From the NCBI GenBank assembly GCA_002968845.1, contig PVBG01000001.1, forward strand, positions 496,001 to 560,000: a stretch of 64,000 nucleotides of DNA, read 5' to 3'. Made by a program: the position numbers and the translations under genes. This stretch comes from Neorhizobium tomejilense (GTDB lineage: Bacteria > Pseudomonadota > Alphaproteobacteria > Rhizobiales > Rhizobiaceae). Numbering within the stretch: the stretch's first letter is position 1; the number at the start of each line of letters is the position of its first letter. Below are positions 1 through 8,249 of the stretch, one piece after another. A model generated the notes under the pieces. That model was not told where the DNA came from and did no database searches. It was given only the letters and a program-made list of their open reading frames with translations.

Positions 1-886
1 GCGAAATCTTGACACCGGCCGTCGCCATGTCCGCGAAGATTTTCGGGCGATACACGCCCCCGACGTTTTCGAGATCGAGCCTGACGCCCGTGGTCGATGC
101 GTCATTACCGCCTCCTGTAAGGTTGGCGATGTTCGCGTAGCTACCGGCAAGCCCGCCACTTTCCTTGACGGCTACCGGACCGGCTGCGTCGCGGGTATTA
201 CCGGTCATGCCGATACCCCGAACAGTAATGTTCGGATTGGTGAAGGTCAGATCGACTGACCCTTCCATGGCGAGATCGTCCCAGTCGGGAACGACATACT
301 TGTACTGCTGATGCTGCCAGAAGGCAGGAGCCAGCGTCGTGGCGGTCATGAGCCGCTTCTTCGCGGCCCACAGGGTTTCGGACCGGTTTTTCATCCGGAA
401 ATTCTGGATGAGATTGTACGCCTCGATATAGCACGTGTTGATCACGTCCGTCGGCGCCGCATGGAAGCCCATATATTTGTGGATCGGGATAGACCCGACC
501 GCACCGGCCACCATGCTTTCGAAGAACGGCGTAACCGGAACGCCGTTGGCGTTCGCCTTCTTCATATACGAACGGTCGAATTCGTCCCGTCCGCCGTCGA
601 AACGCTCGAACGCGAGGAACGGGACGAACCATGCCTGGAACCGGCACTGAATGCCGTTCTTGATGACCTCGGCGGTTTCCATCAGGTCCACTTTGCAGTG
701 GAGCATAGAGTTGCGAAGCGTGTCTTCACGCAGCAACGGAAACGCCGTGATCGGCACCACCTTGCCCGCAGGCATGGAGGTGGCAACGACCTGATTGATC
801 TGGCGCACAGAGCGCGGGATCATGATGGGCGTTGTGTTCGTGCGCGAAATGTCGCGAATTTCATTCGCTGTAAGCTGTCTGGTCAC
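1..886 (-). CDS. Microviridae-type major capsid protein (VP1/F-like), partial
   Basis: Read by hand from the minus strand. A GTG start at 886-884 opens a frame that stays open to the left window edge (about 295 codons), so the C-terminal part is missing. GTG is preceded by AAAGGGAAACGTAA, giving a good ribosome site, and overlaps the stop of the upstream gene (GTGA). The protein resembles the jelly-roll capsid protein F/VP1 of ssDNA microviruses. A segment reading FQAWFVPFLAFERFDGG matches the conserved strand where such proteins have a V-P-x-R/L motif, and EAYNLIQNFRMKNRS matches the F-type Y-N-x-Y/I-x-x-x-F region. These coats are usually about 430-560 residues, so roughly half to two thirds is visible. 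Family assignment is by pattern, not by search. Confidence 0.8.
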   Translation of the reverse strand, partial: MTRQLTANEIRDISRTNTTPIMIPRSVRQINQVVATSMPAGKVVPITAFPLLREDTLRNSMLHCKVDLMETAEVIKNGIQCRFQAWFVPFLAFERFDGGRDEFDRSYMKKANANGVPVTPFFESMVAGAVGSIPIHKYMGFHAAPTDVINTCYIEAYNLIQNFRMKNRSETLWAAKKRLMTATTLAPAFWQHQQYKYVVPDWDDLAMEGSVDLTFTNPNITVRGIGMTGNTRDAAGPVAVKESGGLAGSYANIANLTGGGNDASTTGVRLDLENVGGVYRPKIFADMATAGVKIS

Positions 887-1008
887 TTACGTTTCCCTTT
901 CTTGCCTCTAAGCGCGAACCACATTTTTGTGGCCGCTCGTTTGATGTTTTCAGCGCGACGTTCACAGCCGTCGCATTTCACGGGAGCTTTGGGGGTTGGC
1001 TTCACCAT
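883..1008 (-). CDS. 41-aa very basic two-Cys phage protein (possible J-like DNA-packaging protein)
   Basis: ATG at 1008-1006 overlaps the pilot-protein stop as ATGA, and its TGA (885-883) overlaps the capsid GTG. The product has 9 Lys, 5 Arg and few acids, a C-D-G-C pair at residues 12-15 and a Lys/Arg-rich tail (GKKGKRK). Microviruses carry a tiny basic protein (J/VP8) next to the coat gene that binds packaged ssDNA; the size, charge and position here fit, but the Cys pair is not a known J feature, so the role is inferred. An upstream in-frame start would overlap the pilot gene much further and has no better ribosome site. It is too short for automatic callers to be trusted. Confidence 0.6.
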   Translation of the reverse strand: MVKPTPKAPVKCDGCERRAENIKRAATKMWFALRGKKGKRK

Positions 1009-1826
1009 CAGAAGCGCACCCCCGAACGAGTACGCGCGCCGCCTCCCGGCGGAGCCGGATAGGCGCGTCCGTTGCGCATGAGACCGCGCGGCATGCGCGG
1101 CTTGTTCCACCAATCCGAAATACTCCTTCGGATCATGTGGCCCATCTGATCGGGTCCGACCGGAAGCCCGCGCTTTTCAAACCATCTGTCGATGTTGTGC
1201 TGCATATCGCGTGGCGCGACATACCAGAACGCCGGGCTAAGCAGATCATCCCCCAACCGGTCCTCAATATCGGACGCGTTAGGGGTATTCGGGTCGGGCT
1301 CCGCACCTTTCGGATACGGGTTAGTGACGGACGGCTTTTTGCCTTCGTCGTATCCCATATCCGATTTGAACGCCCCCGGGACGCTAGCCGTCTGCTTATG
1401 AGACGTAGCGCCGAGGCGTGGGACAAGCTGCCGGCTTACCTTCGTCCCCGTATAGGTCCGAGGTTGAAACAGCCCACCTGGGGCATTCGCCGCCCGGTCA
1501 CTGATCTGCATAGACAGCAGCGCAGTGTCCGGTTCCCGCTTTTTGGCTAAAATCGGGTCCAGCTTGTCGCCCAACGCTTGGCCGAGAACCCCGCCGAAAT
1601 TCGACAGGGCCTCCGGCAACTGAGACACCGTTGGGGCGGTCGTCGTGGTGAACCCCGCCGACCCGCCGTTTCGCAATGCGGTCAGGGGATTAAACCCTGC
1701 CGCACGCGCGTCCGCCACCATTTCCCCGTAGTTAATACGGGTCGTGGTCTCCTGCTTTTTCTCCTTCTTCTTACCGAAGAGACCGAGCAGGCCGCTGACG
1801 CCCGCGCCGATGATTTGACCCCACAT
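1008..1826 (-). CDS. Microvirus DNA pilot protein (VP2/H-like)
   Basis: 272 aa. The N-terminus (residues 1-18) is a Gly-rich hydrophobic segment followed by a KKKEKK basic cluster, then RAAGFNPLTALRNGG at residues 41-55. The A-R-x-A-G-F/I-N-P-L-x-A-L sequence is typical of VP2/H pilot proteins, which form the DNA-translocating tube or pierce the host envelope during entry. The middle is Gln/Ala/Pro-rich and low-complexity, and the C-terminus is Arg/Gly-rich. ATG at 1826-1824 overlaps the TGA of the upstream holin-like gene (ATGA) and the stop overlaps the next ATG, indicating translational coupling. There is no separate ribosome site. Confidence 0.8.
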   Translation of the reverse strand: MWGQIIGAGVSGLLGLFGKKKEKKQETTTRINYGEMVADARAAGFNPLTALRNGGSAGFTTTTAPTVSQLPEALSNFGGVLGQALGDKLDPILAKKREPDTALLSMQISDRAANAPGGLFQPRTYTGTKVSRQLVPRLGATSHKQTASVPGAFKSDMGYDEGKKPSVTNPYPKGAEPDPNTPNASDIEDRLGDDLLSPAFWYVAPRDMQHNIDRWFEKRGLPVGPDQMGHMIRRSISDWWNKPRMPRGLMRNGRAYPAPPGGGARTRSGVRF

Positions 1827-2110
1827 CAGCGTGACGGCTCATAGAACGCCGCGTCGGCACTGCCCTTGCCCAGAAGGTCAAGCGCCTGCCTCATCCCGGC
1901 GTTTTCGGCCTTGCGATTGCTACGCCATGCAAGGCCGAGATCGAACGCCAGACCGAATACAACGCCGATTGCTGTAAGCAATTGGTCGATGCTATCGGCT
2001 GGCAGTCCCTTCGATGCCAAGTATACCGCAAGTGCGGTACCTGCCCTTCGAAGAAGAGGGGAGACCACAAGCATAATAAGCTTGCGGTCTATAATGCCTT
2101 TTAACGTCAT
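1826..2110 (-). CDS. Small phage membrane protein, holin-like
   Basis: 94 aa with two hydrophobic stretches (about residues 10-36 and 43-62) separated by a short G-L-P-A-D-S turn, then a basic and polar C-terminus. The layout (two helices, a K-G-L-x-x-A/D-x-x-x-Q linker, under 100 aa) resembles small phage holins that permeabilise the inner membrane. The start has a strong GGAGGT 5 nt upstream of the ATG, the only strong ribosome site in this four-gene phage block, so it is probably the first gene of the transcript. The holin role is inference; it could be another membrane-associated phage factor. Confidence 0.55.
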   Translation of the reverse strand: MTLKGIIDRKLIMLVVSPLLRRAGTALAVYLASKGLPADSIDQLLTAIGVVFGLAFDLGLAWRSNRKAENAGMRQALDLLGKGSADAAFYEPSR

Positions 2111-2329
2111 GCGGCACCTCCGTTTTACGGTGCGCTCGCGTTAAAGTTGGTTCCAGTCTCTATCTTATGCGACACTTGGATCGCATCGGGAACGTTACAG
2201 ACGAACGCTCGTTCTCTCTCTCGCTGAGGCTTCCCGGACCGTTGGCCTCTTCGTCAAGCTCGGCGCAAGCAAGCGTCCCTAACGTCGGCCTCACCCGGAA
2301 TGATTCCGGTTCAGATTGAGGACAATGAT
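2111..2329. other. Phage/host junction and prophage promoter region
   Basis: No convincing gene. The minus strand must hold the promoter of the phage block; the plus-strand side leads into host genes. TTATGCGACAC at 2165-2175 (GTGTCGCATAA on the minus strand) resembles one arm of a bacterial dif/XerCD site, with a 6-nt spacer at 2159-2164 but a poor second arm at 2148-2158. This would fit XerCD-mediated microvirus integration with a host-derived outer arm and a divergent phage arm. The assignment is tentative. Confidence 0.35.
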
Positions 2330-2485
2330 ATGTCGAACGAAACTACCCACCAGCCGTCCGAACAGTCGCTCGCGCTGTTCCTGCAGGACAACGACGCCGA
2401 CAAGCTGACCGATATTCTGGTCGAGGCGCTCTACGAAGCCTTCCGCATTCTCGAGGACGAAGTTCGTCCCGAAACGTTTCACTAA
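2330..2485 (+). CDS. Small acidic hypothetical protein
   Basis: 51 aa beginning MSNETTHQPSEQ. The ATG at 2330 is preceded by GAGGACAATGAT, a good ribosome site, and is preferred over the upstream in-frame ATG at 2300, which has none. The protein is strongly acidic, with a predicted helical core (LTDILVEALYEAFRIL) and no membrane segment, signal peptide or metal motif. No family recognised. It is the first gene on the host side of the prophage junction and might be host or phage-borne. Confidence 0.45.
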   Translation: MSNETTHQPSEQSLALFLQDNDADKLTDILVEALYEAFRILEDEVRPETFH

Positions 2486-2580
2486 AACGTCCGTGCTGCT
2501 CGAGTGCTCGGACATGCTTGTCTTTCGCGTGCGAACATGATTGCCGTACGGCATTGGCAGCCCTCACGGATTCTCCCATC

Positions 2581-2928
2581 ATGTTTGCAAGCGCCACGCC
2601 CTTCCTCACCATCGGCCTTCTGATTCTGTCGAACGTCTTCATGACCTTCGCCTGGTACGGGCACCTGAAATTCGAGAGCAAGCCGCTTTATCTCGTCATC
2701 ATGGTGAGCTGGGGCATCGCCTTCTTCGAATATTGCGCCCAGGTGCCGGCAAACCGCATCGGCTACGGTTACTTCAATGCAGCCCAGCTGAAGACCATTC
2801 AGGAGATCATCACGCTCTCGGTCTTCGTCATTTTCTCCGTGCTTTATCTCGGCGAGCCAATTCACTGGAAGCAGATCGTCGGCTTCGGTTTCATCGCGCT
2901 CGGAGCGTTCTTCATCTTCACGAAATAG
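2581..2928 (+). CDS. DUF486 family small membrane protein (DMT-like)
   Basis: 115 aa, about four hydrophobic helices (residues 8-25, 36-52, 73-90, 97-113) with short loops. The sequence Q-V-P-A-N-R-I-G-Y/F (residues 55-62) and the A-A-Q-L-K-T-I-Q-E stretch after it are hallmarks of DUF486, a family related to small drug/metabolite transporters. Molecular function is unknown. No clear ribosome site; the ATG at 2581 is chosen because it begins directly before the first helix as in family members. Confidence 0.8.
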   Translation: MFASATPFLTIGLLILSNVFMTFAWYGHLKFESKPLYLVIMVSWGIAFFEYCAQVPANRIGYGYFNAAQLKTIQEIITLSVFVIFSVLYLGEPIHWKQIVGFGFIALGAFFIFTK

Positions 2929-2991
2929 AGCGAATGCCGGGAACCGGCGCGCCACAGATGTGTTCGGGCCACCATGACGTCAGGTGGTGCG

Positions 2992-3909
2992 ATGAAGAAG
3001 AAATCGGGCGATATCCGGATCGGGATTTCGGGCTGGACCTACAAGCCCTGGCGCGGCGTGTTTTATCCCGAGGGCCTGCCGCAAAAGCAGGAGCTGACCT
3101 ACGCCGCCGAGCATTTCCGCTCGATCGAGATCAACGGCACCTTCTACGGGCTTCAACGGCCGGAGAGCTTTGCCACCTGGCATGACGCGACACCCGACGA
3201 TTTCGTCTTCGCGATAAAAGGGTCGCGTTACATTACCCATATGCGCCGCCTCACCGACATCGAAACGCCGCTCGCCAATTTCCTGGCCTCCGGCGTCCTG
3301 CGCCTCGGCAAGAAGCTGGGACCCGTCCTCTGGCAGTTCCCCCCGCGGATGAAATTTTCGGCGGAACGTTTCGAGCCGTTTCTGAGGCTGCTGCCGAAGG
3401 CCACGGGAGATGCCGTCGACCTTGCGGGGCGGCACGATTCGCGCCTCGACGGGCGCGACTATGTGGAGACGGATGCGGATCGGCCGATCCGCCATGCATT
3501 GGAGATTCGCCACGACAGCTTCCGCTCGCAGGATTTCATCGACCTGCTGCGCCATTATAAGGTCGGCTTGGTCGTCGCAGACACGGTCGAGTGGCCTCTC
3601 CTGATGGATCTCACCGCCGATTTCGTCTATTGCCGCCTGCACGGCTCCGAGCAGCTTTATGTCAGCGGATATGATGACGAGGCTCTCGACCGCTGGGCGC
3701 AGCTCATCCGCCAATGGACGAAGGGTCGCGACCCGAAAGACGCGGAACGCGTGGGGCCGCCTTCCCCACCGCGTGCGCACGGCCGGGATGTCTATGTCTA
3801 CTTCGACAACGACGTGAAAGTGCGCGCCCCGCGGGATGCCCAGGCCCTCGCCGACCGGCTTGATGCGGGGCCGATTTCGTCGATTGCGAAGACCGCCAGA
3901 CGCGCCTGA
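2992..3909 (+). CDS. DUF72 family protein (YecE-like)
   Basis: About 305 aa. The opening RIGISGWTYKPWRGVFYPEG and the later E-I-N-G-T-F-Y, F-A-I-K-G-S-R-Y-I-T-H and L-G-P-V-L-W-Q-F-P-P motifs define DUF72, a TIM-barrel-like family of unknown biochemical role, usually 230-310 aa. The C-terminus has the typical V-Y-V-Y-F-D-N-D segment. ATG at 2992 follows AGGTGGTGCG and is preferred over the in-frame ATG at 2974. It stands alone, between the DUF486 gene and the promoter region of ppiD. Confidence 0.85.
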   Translation: MKKKSGDIRIGISGWTYKPWRGVFYPEGLPQKQELTYAAEHFRSIEINGTFYGLQRPESFATWHDATPDDFVFAIKGSRYITHMRRLTDIETPLANFLASGVLRLGKKLGPVLWQFPPRMKFSAERFEPFLRLLPKATGDAVDLAGRHDSRLDGRDYVETDADRPIRHALEIRHDSFRSQDFIDLLRHYKVGLVVADTVEWPLLMDLTADFVYCRLHGSEQLYVSGYDDEALDRWAQLIRQWTKGRDPKDAERVGPPSPPRAHGRDVYVYFDNDVKVRAPRDAQALADRLDAGPISSIAKTARRA

Positions 3910-4027
3910 ACGGGAGGTTTTCGCTTTTCCGTCGGCATGCCTTCATTTCTATCTCGGTTTGATTTAGAGACAGTCCTTCAATCCGCCTTTTCCGGGCGGT
4001 AGGACTGTTCGCAAGGTATGTTGATAA

Positions 4028-5911
4028 ATGCTTGATTCCCTCAGAAACGCCGCCCGCTCCTGGGTTGCCAAGTCGCTTCTCCTGCTTCTGGTTGCCTCGT
4101 TTGCCGTCTGGGGTGCTTCTCAGTCGTTGGTGACGACCGGCGGCAACACGGTGATGACCGTCGGGGACCAGCAGATTTCGAGCGAGGAATTCCGCCTCGC
4201 CTACCAGCGGCAGATCGCCAATCTCAGCCGCCAGTTCGGGACACAGCTGACGGCCGAGCAGGCCCGCGCCTTCGGCATCCAGAACGAGGTGTTCACGCAG
4301 CTCGCAGCCGGCGCCGCGCTCGATCAGCTTTCCGACGACATGAACCTCGGCCTTTCGGAGGACCGCCTCGCCAACCTGATCGCCGAGGACCCGGCCTTCA
4401 AGGGCGTCAACGGCCAGTTCGACCGCAACCTCTTCACCTCTCGCCTGCGCAATGCCGGCATTCGGGAGGACGACTACATCAAGGAGCGCAGCAAGGTCGC
4501 GGTCCGCAGTCAGATCGTCGAGGCAGTTTCGGATGGCTTCCAGCCGCCGAAAGTGCTGGTCGATGCCTTGAAGAGCTATCGTGACGAAACCCGCACGATC
4601 GACTACATCCTGCTCTCCAACGCCAATATCGATCCAGTGAAGGCACCGGCAAACGATGTACTCGCCGCCTGGTTCGAGGGCGTGAAGACCCGTTACCGCG
4701 CACCCGAATACCGCACTTTCACCTATGTGAAGCTGCAGCCGGGCGACATCGCCGACGCATCTTCGATTACCGACGAAGCGGCGCGCGCCGAATATGACAA
4801 GCGCAAGGACAGCTTCAAGACGCACGAAACCCGCACGATCGAGCAGCTCCCCTTCCCCAACAAGGAAATGGCGCAGGCGGCCGCGACGCAGCTGAAGGAC
4901 GGCACCGCCACTTTCGACCAGATCATCAAGGATCAGGGCAAGACGGCGACGGACGTTCGGCTCGGCGATTTCACCAGGGAGAACGTGCCTGATCCGGCCT
5001 TTGCCGATCCGGCCTTCAAGGTCGCTGCCAGCGGCGGGACGACGCCGGTCATCGACGGCACCTTCGGCCCGGTCATCCTGCGCGTCACCAATATCCGCCC
5101 GGAGACGACGCGTTCATTCGACGAGGTCAAGGAAGACATCCGCAAGCGGCTTGCCGTCTCTTCCGCGTCCCAGGAAGTCTTGAGCGTTCACGACCGTTTC
5201 GAGGACATGCGCAGCGGCGGCACCCCGCTCGAGGAGACTGCCAAGGCGCTCAACCTCAAGGCAATCACCGTGACGTCAGATGCCTCCGGCCGCGACGAGA
5301 AGGAGCAGCGCATCACCGAACTGCCGGCTTCCGCCGCGCTGCTCGGCGATGTTTTCCGGACCGAGCCCGGCGCCGACACCATTCCGGTCAATCTCGGCAA
5401 TGACGGTTATGTCTGGTTCGAGGTGCGCAACATCGTGCCCGAGCGCGACCGCCCGCTCGCCGATGTGCGCGAAAAGGCCGTTGCCGACTGGACCGCCGAA
5501 CAGCAGCGCCAGGCGCTCACCGCCCGCGCGACCGAGCTCAAGGGCCGCCTCGACAAGGGCGAGACGCTTGCAGCCATCGCCACCGAACTTGGCGTAGCGG
5601 TCGAAAACAAGCAGGGCCTGCGCCGTGGCGCCGAGGACGCGATCTTCGGCAACGAGGCGATTTCGGCGGCCTTCTCCGGCCCGGTCAACAAGACTGCGAC
5701 CGCGATCGGTTCCGACGGTGAAAGCCGCCTTCTGATGAAGGTGGCCGCCGTCGACCAGGCGACGACGGATGCGGTTTCCGGCGACCAGCAGCTGCAGCAG
5801 ATGGCGAACGCTGCCGGTGACGACATGCTCGATCAGATGGTCAACAGTCTGAAGACAAGCTACGGCGTGTCCGTCAACCAGACCGTCGTCGATCAGGCCA
5901 TGCTGCAGTAA
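4028..5911 (+). CDS. ppiD: Membrane-anchored peptidyl-prolyl isomerase / chaperone (PpiD/SurA-type)
   Basis: 627 aa. An N-terminal transmembrane anchor (about residues 15-33) is followed by a SurA-N-like domain (residues 40-200) and a parvulin-type region around 235-375, with a long C-terminal chaperone-like part. It should sit in the inner membrane facing the periplasm and help outer-membrane protein folding. Length matches PpiD (about 620-630). The parvulin core is divergent, so isomerase activity is uncertain while the chaperone role is likely. It lies 19 nt upstream of trpD in the same direction, the usual rhizobial arrangement. Confidence 0.88.
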   Translation: MLDSLRNAARSWVAKSLLLLLVASFAVWGASQSLVTTGGNTVMTVGDQQISSEEFRLAYQRQIANLSRQFGTQLTAEQARAFGIQNEVFTQLAAGAALDQLSDDMNLGLSEDRLANLIAEDPAFKGVNGQFDRNLFTSRLRNAGIREDDYIKERSKVAVRSQIVEAVSDGFQPPKVLVDALKSYRDETRTIDYILLSNANIDPVKAPANDVLAAWFEGVKTRYRAPEYRTFTYVKLQPGDIADASSITDEAARAEYDKRKDSFKTHETRTIEQLPFPNKEMAQAAATQLKDGTATFDQIIKDQGKTATDVRLGDFTRENVPDPAFADPAFKVAASGGTTPVIDGTFGPVILRVTNIRPETTRSFDEVKEDIRKRLAVSSASQEVLSVHDRFEDMRSGGTPLEETAKALNLKAITVTSDASGRDEKEQRITELPASAALLGDVFRTEPGADTIPVNLGNDGYVWFEVRNIVPERDRPLADVREKAVADWTAEQQRQALTARATELKGRLDKGETLAAIATELGVAVENKQGLRRGAEDAIFGNEAISAAFSGPVNKTATAIGSDGESRLLMKVAAVDQATTDAVSGDQQLQQMANAAGDDMLDQMVNSLKTSYGVSVNQTVVDQAMLQ

Positions 5912-5930
5912 ACCAGAGGGACGGCCGACC

Positions 5931-6947
5931 ATGCCTGAGCTGAAACCCCTGCTTGCCAAGGTTGCCAATGGCGAGAGCCTCAGTCACGAAGAGGCGCGAG
6001 GCGCTTTCGACATCCTGATGTCCGGCGAGGCGACGCCGTCTCAGATCGGCGGCTTCCTGATGGCGCTGCGCGTGCGCGGCGAGACGGTTGCCGAGATCAC
6101 CGGCGCGGTCGAAACCATGCGATCGAAGATGCTGCCCGTCTCCGGCCCTGCCGACGCCATCGACATCGTCGGCACCGGCGGCGACGGCCTCGGCACCTAC
6201 AATATCTCGACGCTTGCCTCCCTGATCGTCGCCGGCTGTGGCGTCCCGGTCGCCAAGCACGGCAACCGGGCGCTGAGTTCGAAATCCGGCACTGCCGATA
6301 CGCTGTCGGTTCTGGGCGTCAACCTGGAGATTGGGCCCGACCAGATCTCCCGCTGCATCACGCAAGCCAGCATCGGCTTCATGTTCGCGTCGATGCATCA
6401 CGCGGCGATGCGCCATGTGGGGCCGAGCCGCGTCGAGCTCGGGACCCGCACGATCTTCAACCTGCTCGGCCCGCTTTCCAACCCTGCCGGCGCCAAACGC
6501 CAGCTCCTCGGCGTATTCGCGCCGAAATGGCTGGGGCCTATCGCAGAAGTCCTGCGCGATCTCGGTTCGGAGACGGTCTGGATCGTCCACGGGGACGGGA
6601 TGGACGAGATCACCACCACGGGCATTACCCAGGTGACGGCGCTGGAAGACGGCAAGATCCGCTCCTTCGAACTGACGCCGATGGATTTCGGCGTTCAGCC
6701 TGCAACGCTGGACGAACTGAAGGGCGGCGACGGCGTGCACAACGCCGCCGCATTGCGCGCAGTGCTCGGTGGTGCCAAGAATGCCTATCGCGATATTTCG
6801 CTCTGCAATGCGGCTGCCTCGCTGGTCGTCGCCGGCAAGGCGGAAACGATCGCCGACGGCATGAGGCTTGCCACCCGTTCGCTGGATGGCGGCCAGGCAG
6901 CTGCTGCGCTCGACCGTCTGGTTGCCGTCTCGAACGAAAAGGATTGA
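5931..6947 (+). CDS. trpD: Anthranilate phosphoribosyltransferase
   Basis: 338 aa. Transfers phosphoribose from PRPP to anthranilate, the second step of tryptophan synthesis from chorismate. The PRPP/Mg site GTGGDG is at residues 81-86, followed by N-I-S-T, then KHGNR at 109-113 and S-S-K-S-G. The anthranilate-side motif [12 protein letters not shown] is also intact. Length is normal. It is followed after 4 nt by trpC and then moaC-moeA, forming an operon-like block. Confidence 0.97.
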   Translation: MPELKPLLAKVANGESLSHEEARGAFDILMSGEATPSQIGGFLMALRVRGETVAEITGAVETMRSKMLPVSGPADAIDIVGTGGDGLGTYNISTLASLIVAGCGVPVAKHGNRALSSKSGTADTLSVLGVNLEIGPDQISRCITQASIGFMFASMHHAAMRHVGPSRVELGTRTIFNLLGPLSNPAGAKRQLLGVFAPKWLGPIAEVLRDLGSETVWIVHGDGMDEITTTGITQVTALEDGKIRSFELTPMDFGVQPATLDELKGGDGVHNAAALRAVLGGAKNAYRDISLCNAAASLVVAGKAETIADGMRLATRSLDGGQAAAALDRLVAVSNEKD

Positions 6948-6951
6948 GGTC

Positions 6952-7767
6952 ATGACGGATATCCTCAAGAGGATCGAAGCCTACAAGCGCGAGGAAATCG
7001 CCGCTGCCAAGGCGAGCGTACCGCTTGCGGAGCTGAAGGCCCGCGCTGCGGACCAGCCCTCCCCGCGCGGCTTTCATCGTGCACTGAGGGCGAGGCAGGA
7101 TAGCGGTGCCTTCGGGCTGATCGCCGAGATTAAGAAGGCAAGTCCGTCCAAGGGCCTTATCCGCCCGGATTTCGATCCGCCTTCGCTTGCAGCAGCCTAC
7201 GAAGCCGGTGGCGCCACCTGCCTCTCCGTCCTCACCGATGCGCCAAGCTTCCAGGGCGCGCCGGAATTCCTGAGCGCTGCCCGCAACGCCTGCTCGCTGC
7301 CGGCGCTGCGCAAGGATTTCATGTTCGAGACCTACCAGATCCACGAGGCGCGCGCCTGGGGCGCCGACTGCATCCTGCTGATCATGGCCTCGCTTTCCGA
7401 CGACGAGGCGCGCGAGCTTTACGATGTGACCGCCGAACTCGGCATGGACGCGCTGATCGAGGTGCATGACGAAGAGGAGACGGAGCGGGCGCTGAAACTC
7501 CCCTCGCCGCTGATCGGCATCAACAACCGCAATCTGCGCACCTTCGAGCTCAACCTCGAAACGAGCGAGCGGCTGGCGCCGATGGTGCCGGCCGACCGGC
7601 TGCTCGTCGGCGAAAGCGGCATATTCAGCCATGAGGACTGCCAGCGCCTGAAAAAGGTCGGCATCAACACCTTCCTCGTCGGCGAAAGCCTGATGCGCAA
7701 GGACGACGTGGCCGCCGCCACCCGCCTCCTCCTGACCGGCGAGGCTGCGGCCCAGGCGGCAGAATAA
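6952..7767 (+). CDS. trpC: Indole-3-glycerol-phosphate synthase
   Basis: 271 aa TIM barrel that closes CdRP to indole-3-glycerol phosphate in tryptophan synthesis. Visible motifs: [11 protein letters not shown] at residues 58-68 (catalytic Lys), [13 protein letters not shown], and V-G-E-S-G-I near the end. ATG at 6952 follows GATTGAGGTC, a good ribosome site; the longer upstream frame is not needed. Its TAA overlaps the moaC ATG (TAATG), so translation of trpC and moaC is coupled. Confidence 0.96.
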   Translation: MTDILKRIEAYKREEIAAAKASVPLAELKARAADQPSPRGFHRALRARQDSGAFGLIAEIKKASPSKGLIRPDFDPPSLAAAYEAGGATCLSVLTDAPSFQGAPEFLSAARNACSLPALRKDFMFETYQIHEARAWGADCILLIMASLSDDEARELYDVTAELGMDALIEVHDEEETERALKLPSPLIGINNRNLRTFELNLETSERLAPMVPADRLLVGESGIFSHEDCQRLKKVGINTFLVGESLMRKDDVAAATRLLLTGEAAAQAAE

Positions 7768-8246
7768 TGGCTGGCCTCACCCATATCGGCGCTTCCGGCG
7801 AGGCGCATATGGTCGATGTCGGCGATAAGGCCGAGACCAGCCGCTCGGCGACCGCCGAAGGTTATGTCCGCATGCTGCCGGAAACGCTGGCAACGATCCG
7901 CGAGGGCAATGCCAAGAAGGGCGACGTGATCGGCACGGCGCGGCTCGCCGGCATCATGGCCGCCAAGAAGACCTGGGATCTCATCCCGCTCTGCCACCCG
8001 CTGATGCTGACCAAGGTGGTCGTGGATATCACCGAGGACGAGCAGCTTCCGGGCCTTCGGGTGACCGCAACCGCCAAACTCACCGGCAAGACCGGCGTCG
8101 AGATGGAAGCGCTGACGGCCGCCTCGGTCGCCTGCCTGACGATCTACGACATGGCGAAGGCCGTCGACCGGGCCATGGAGATCGGCGGCATCCGCCTTCT
8201 CGAAAAGACCGGCGGCAAATCCGGAACCTATCGCGCGGAGGACTGA
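7767..8246 (+). CDS. moaC: Cyclic pyranopterin monophosphate synthase
   Basis: 159 aa. Works with MoaA in converting GTP to cyclic pyranopterin monophosphate for molybdenum cofactor. Motifs: K-K-T-W-D-L then IPLCHPL at residues 73-79, [10 protein letters not shown] around 110-119, Y-D-M-A-K-A-V-D-R and the closing K-T-G-G-K-S-G. Length is canonical. Translationally coupled to trpC by TAATG and 3 nt from moeA. Confidence 0.97.
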   Translation: MAGLTHIGASGEAHMVDVGDKAETSRSATAEGYVRMLPETLATIREGNAKKGDVIGTARLAGIMAAKKTWDLIPLCHPLMLTKVVVDITEDEQLPGLRVTATAKLTGKTGVEMEALTAASVACLTIYDMAKAVDRAMEIGGIRLLEKTGGKSGTYRAED

Positions 8247-8249
8247 GAC

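Noticed and set aside
198..647. Minus-strand 149-codon frame inside the capsid region
   Set aside because: It is the wrong frame of the GTG-started coat gene, which gives a coherent capsid-like protein across the whole interval.
311..1081. Plus-strand open frame of 256 codons across the phage genes
   Set aside because: Antisense to the coat gene and basic phage gene, with no ribosome site and a composition expected from a shadow frame.
3910..4027. Tryptophan leader peptide/attenuator before ppiD-trpD
   Set aside because: No Trp-rich short frame with adjacent terminator hairpin was seen upstream of ppiD or between ppiD and trpD.
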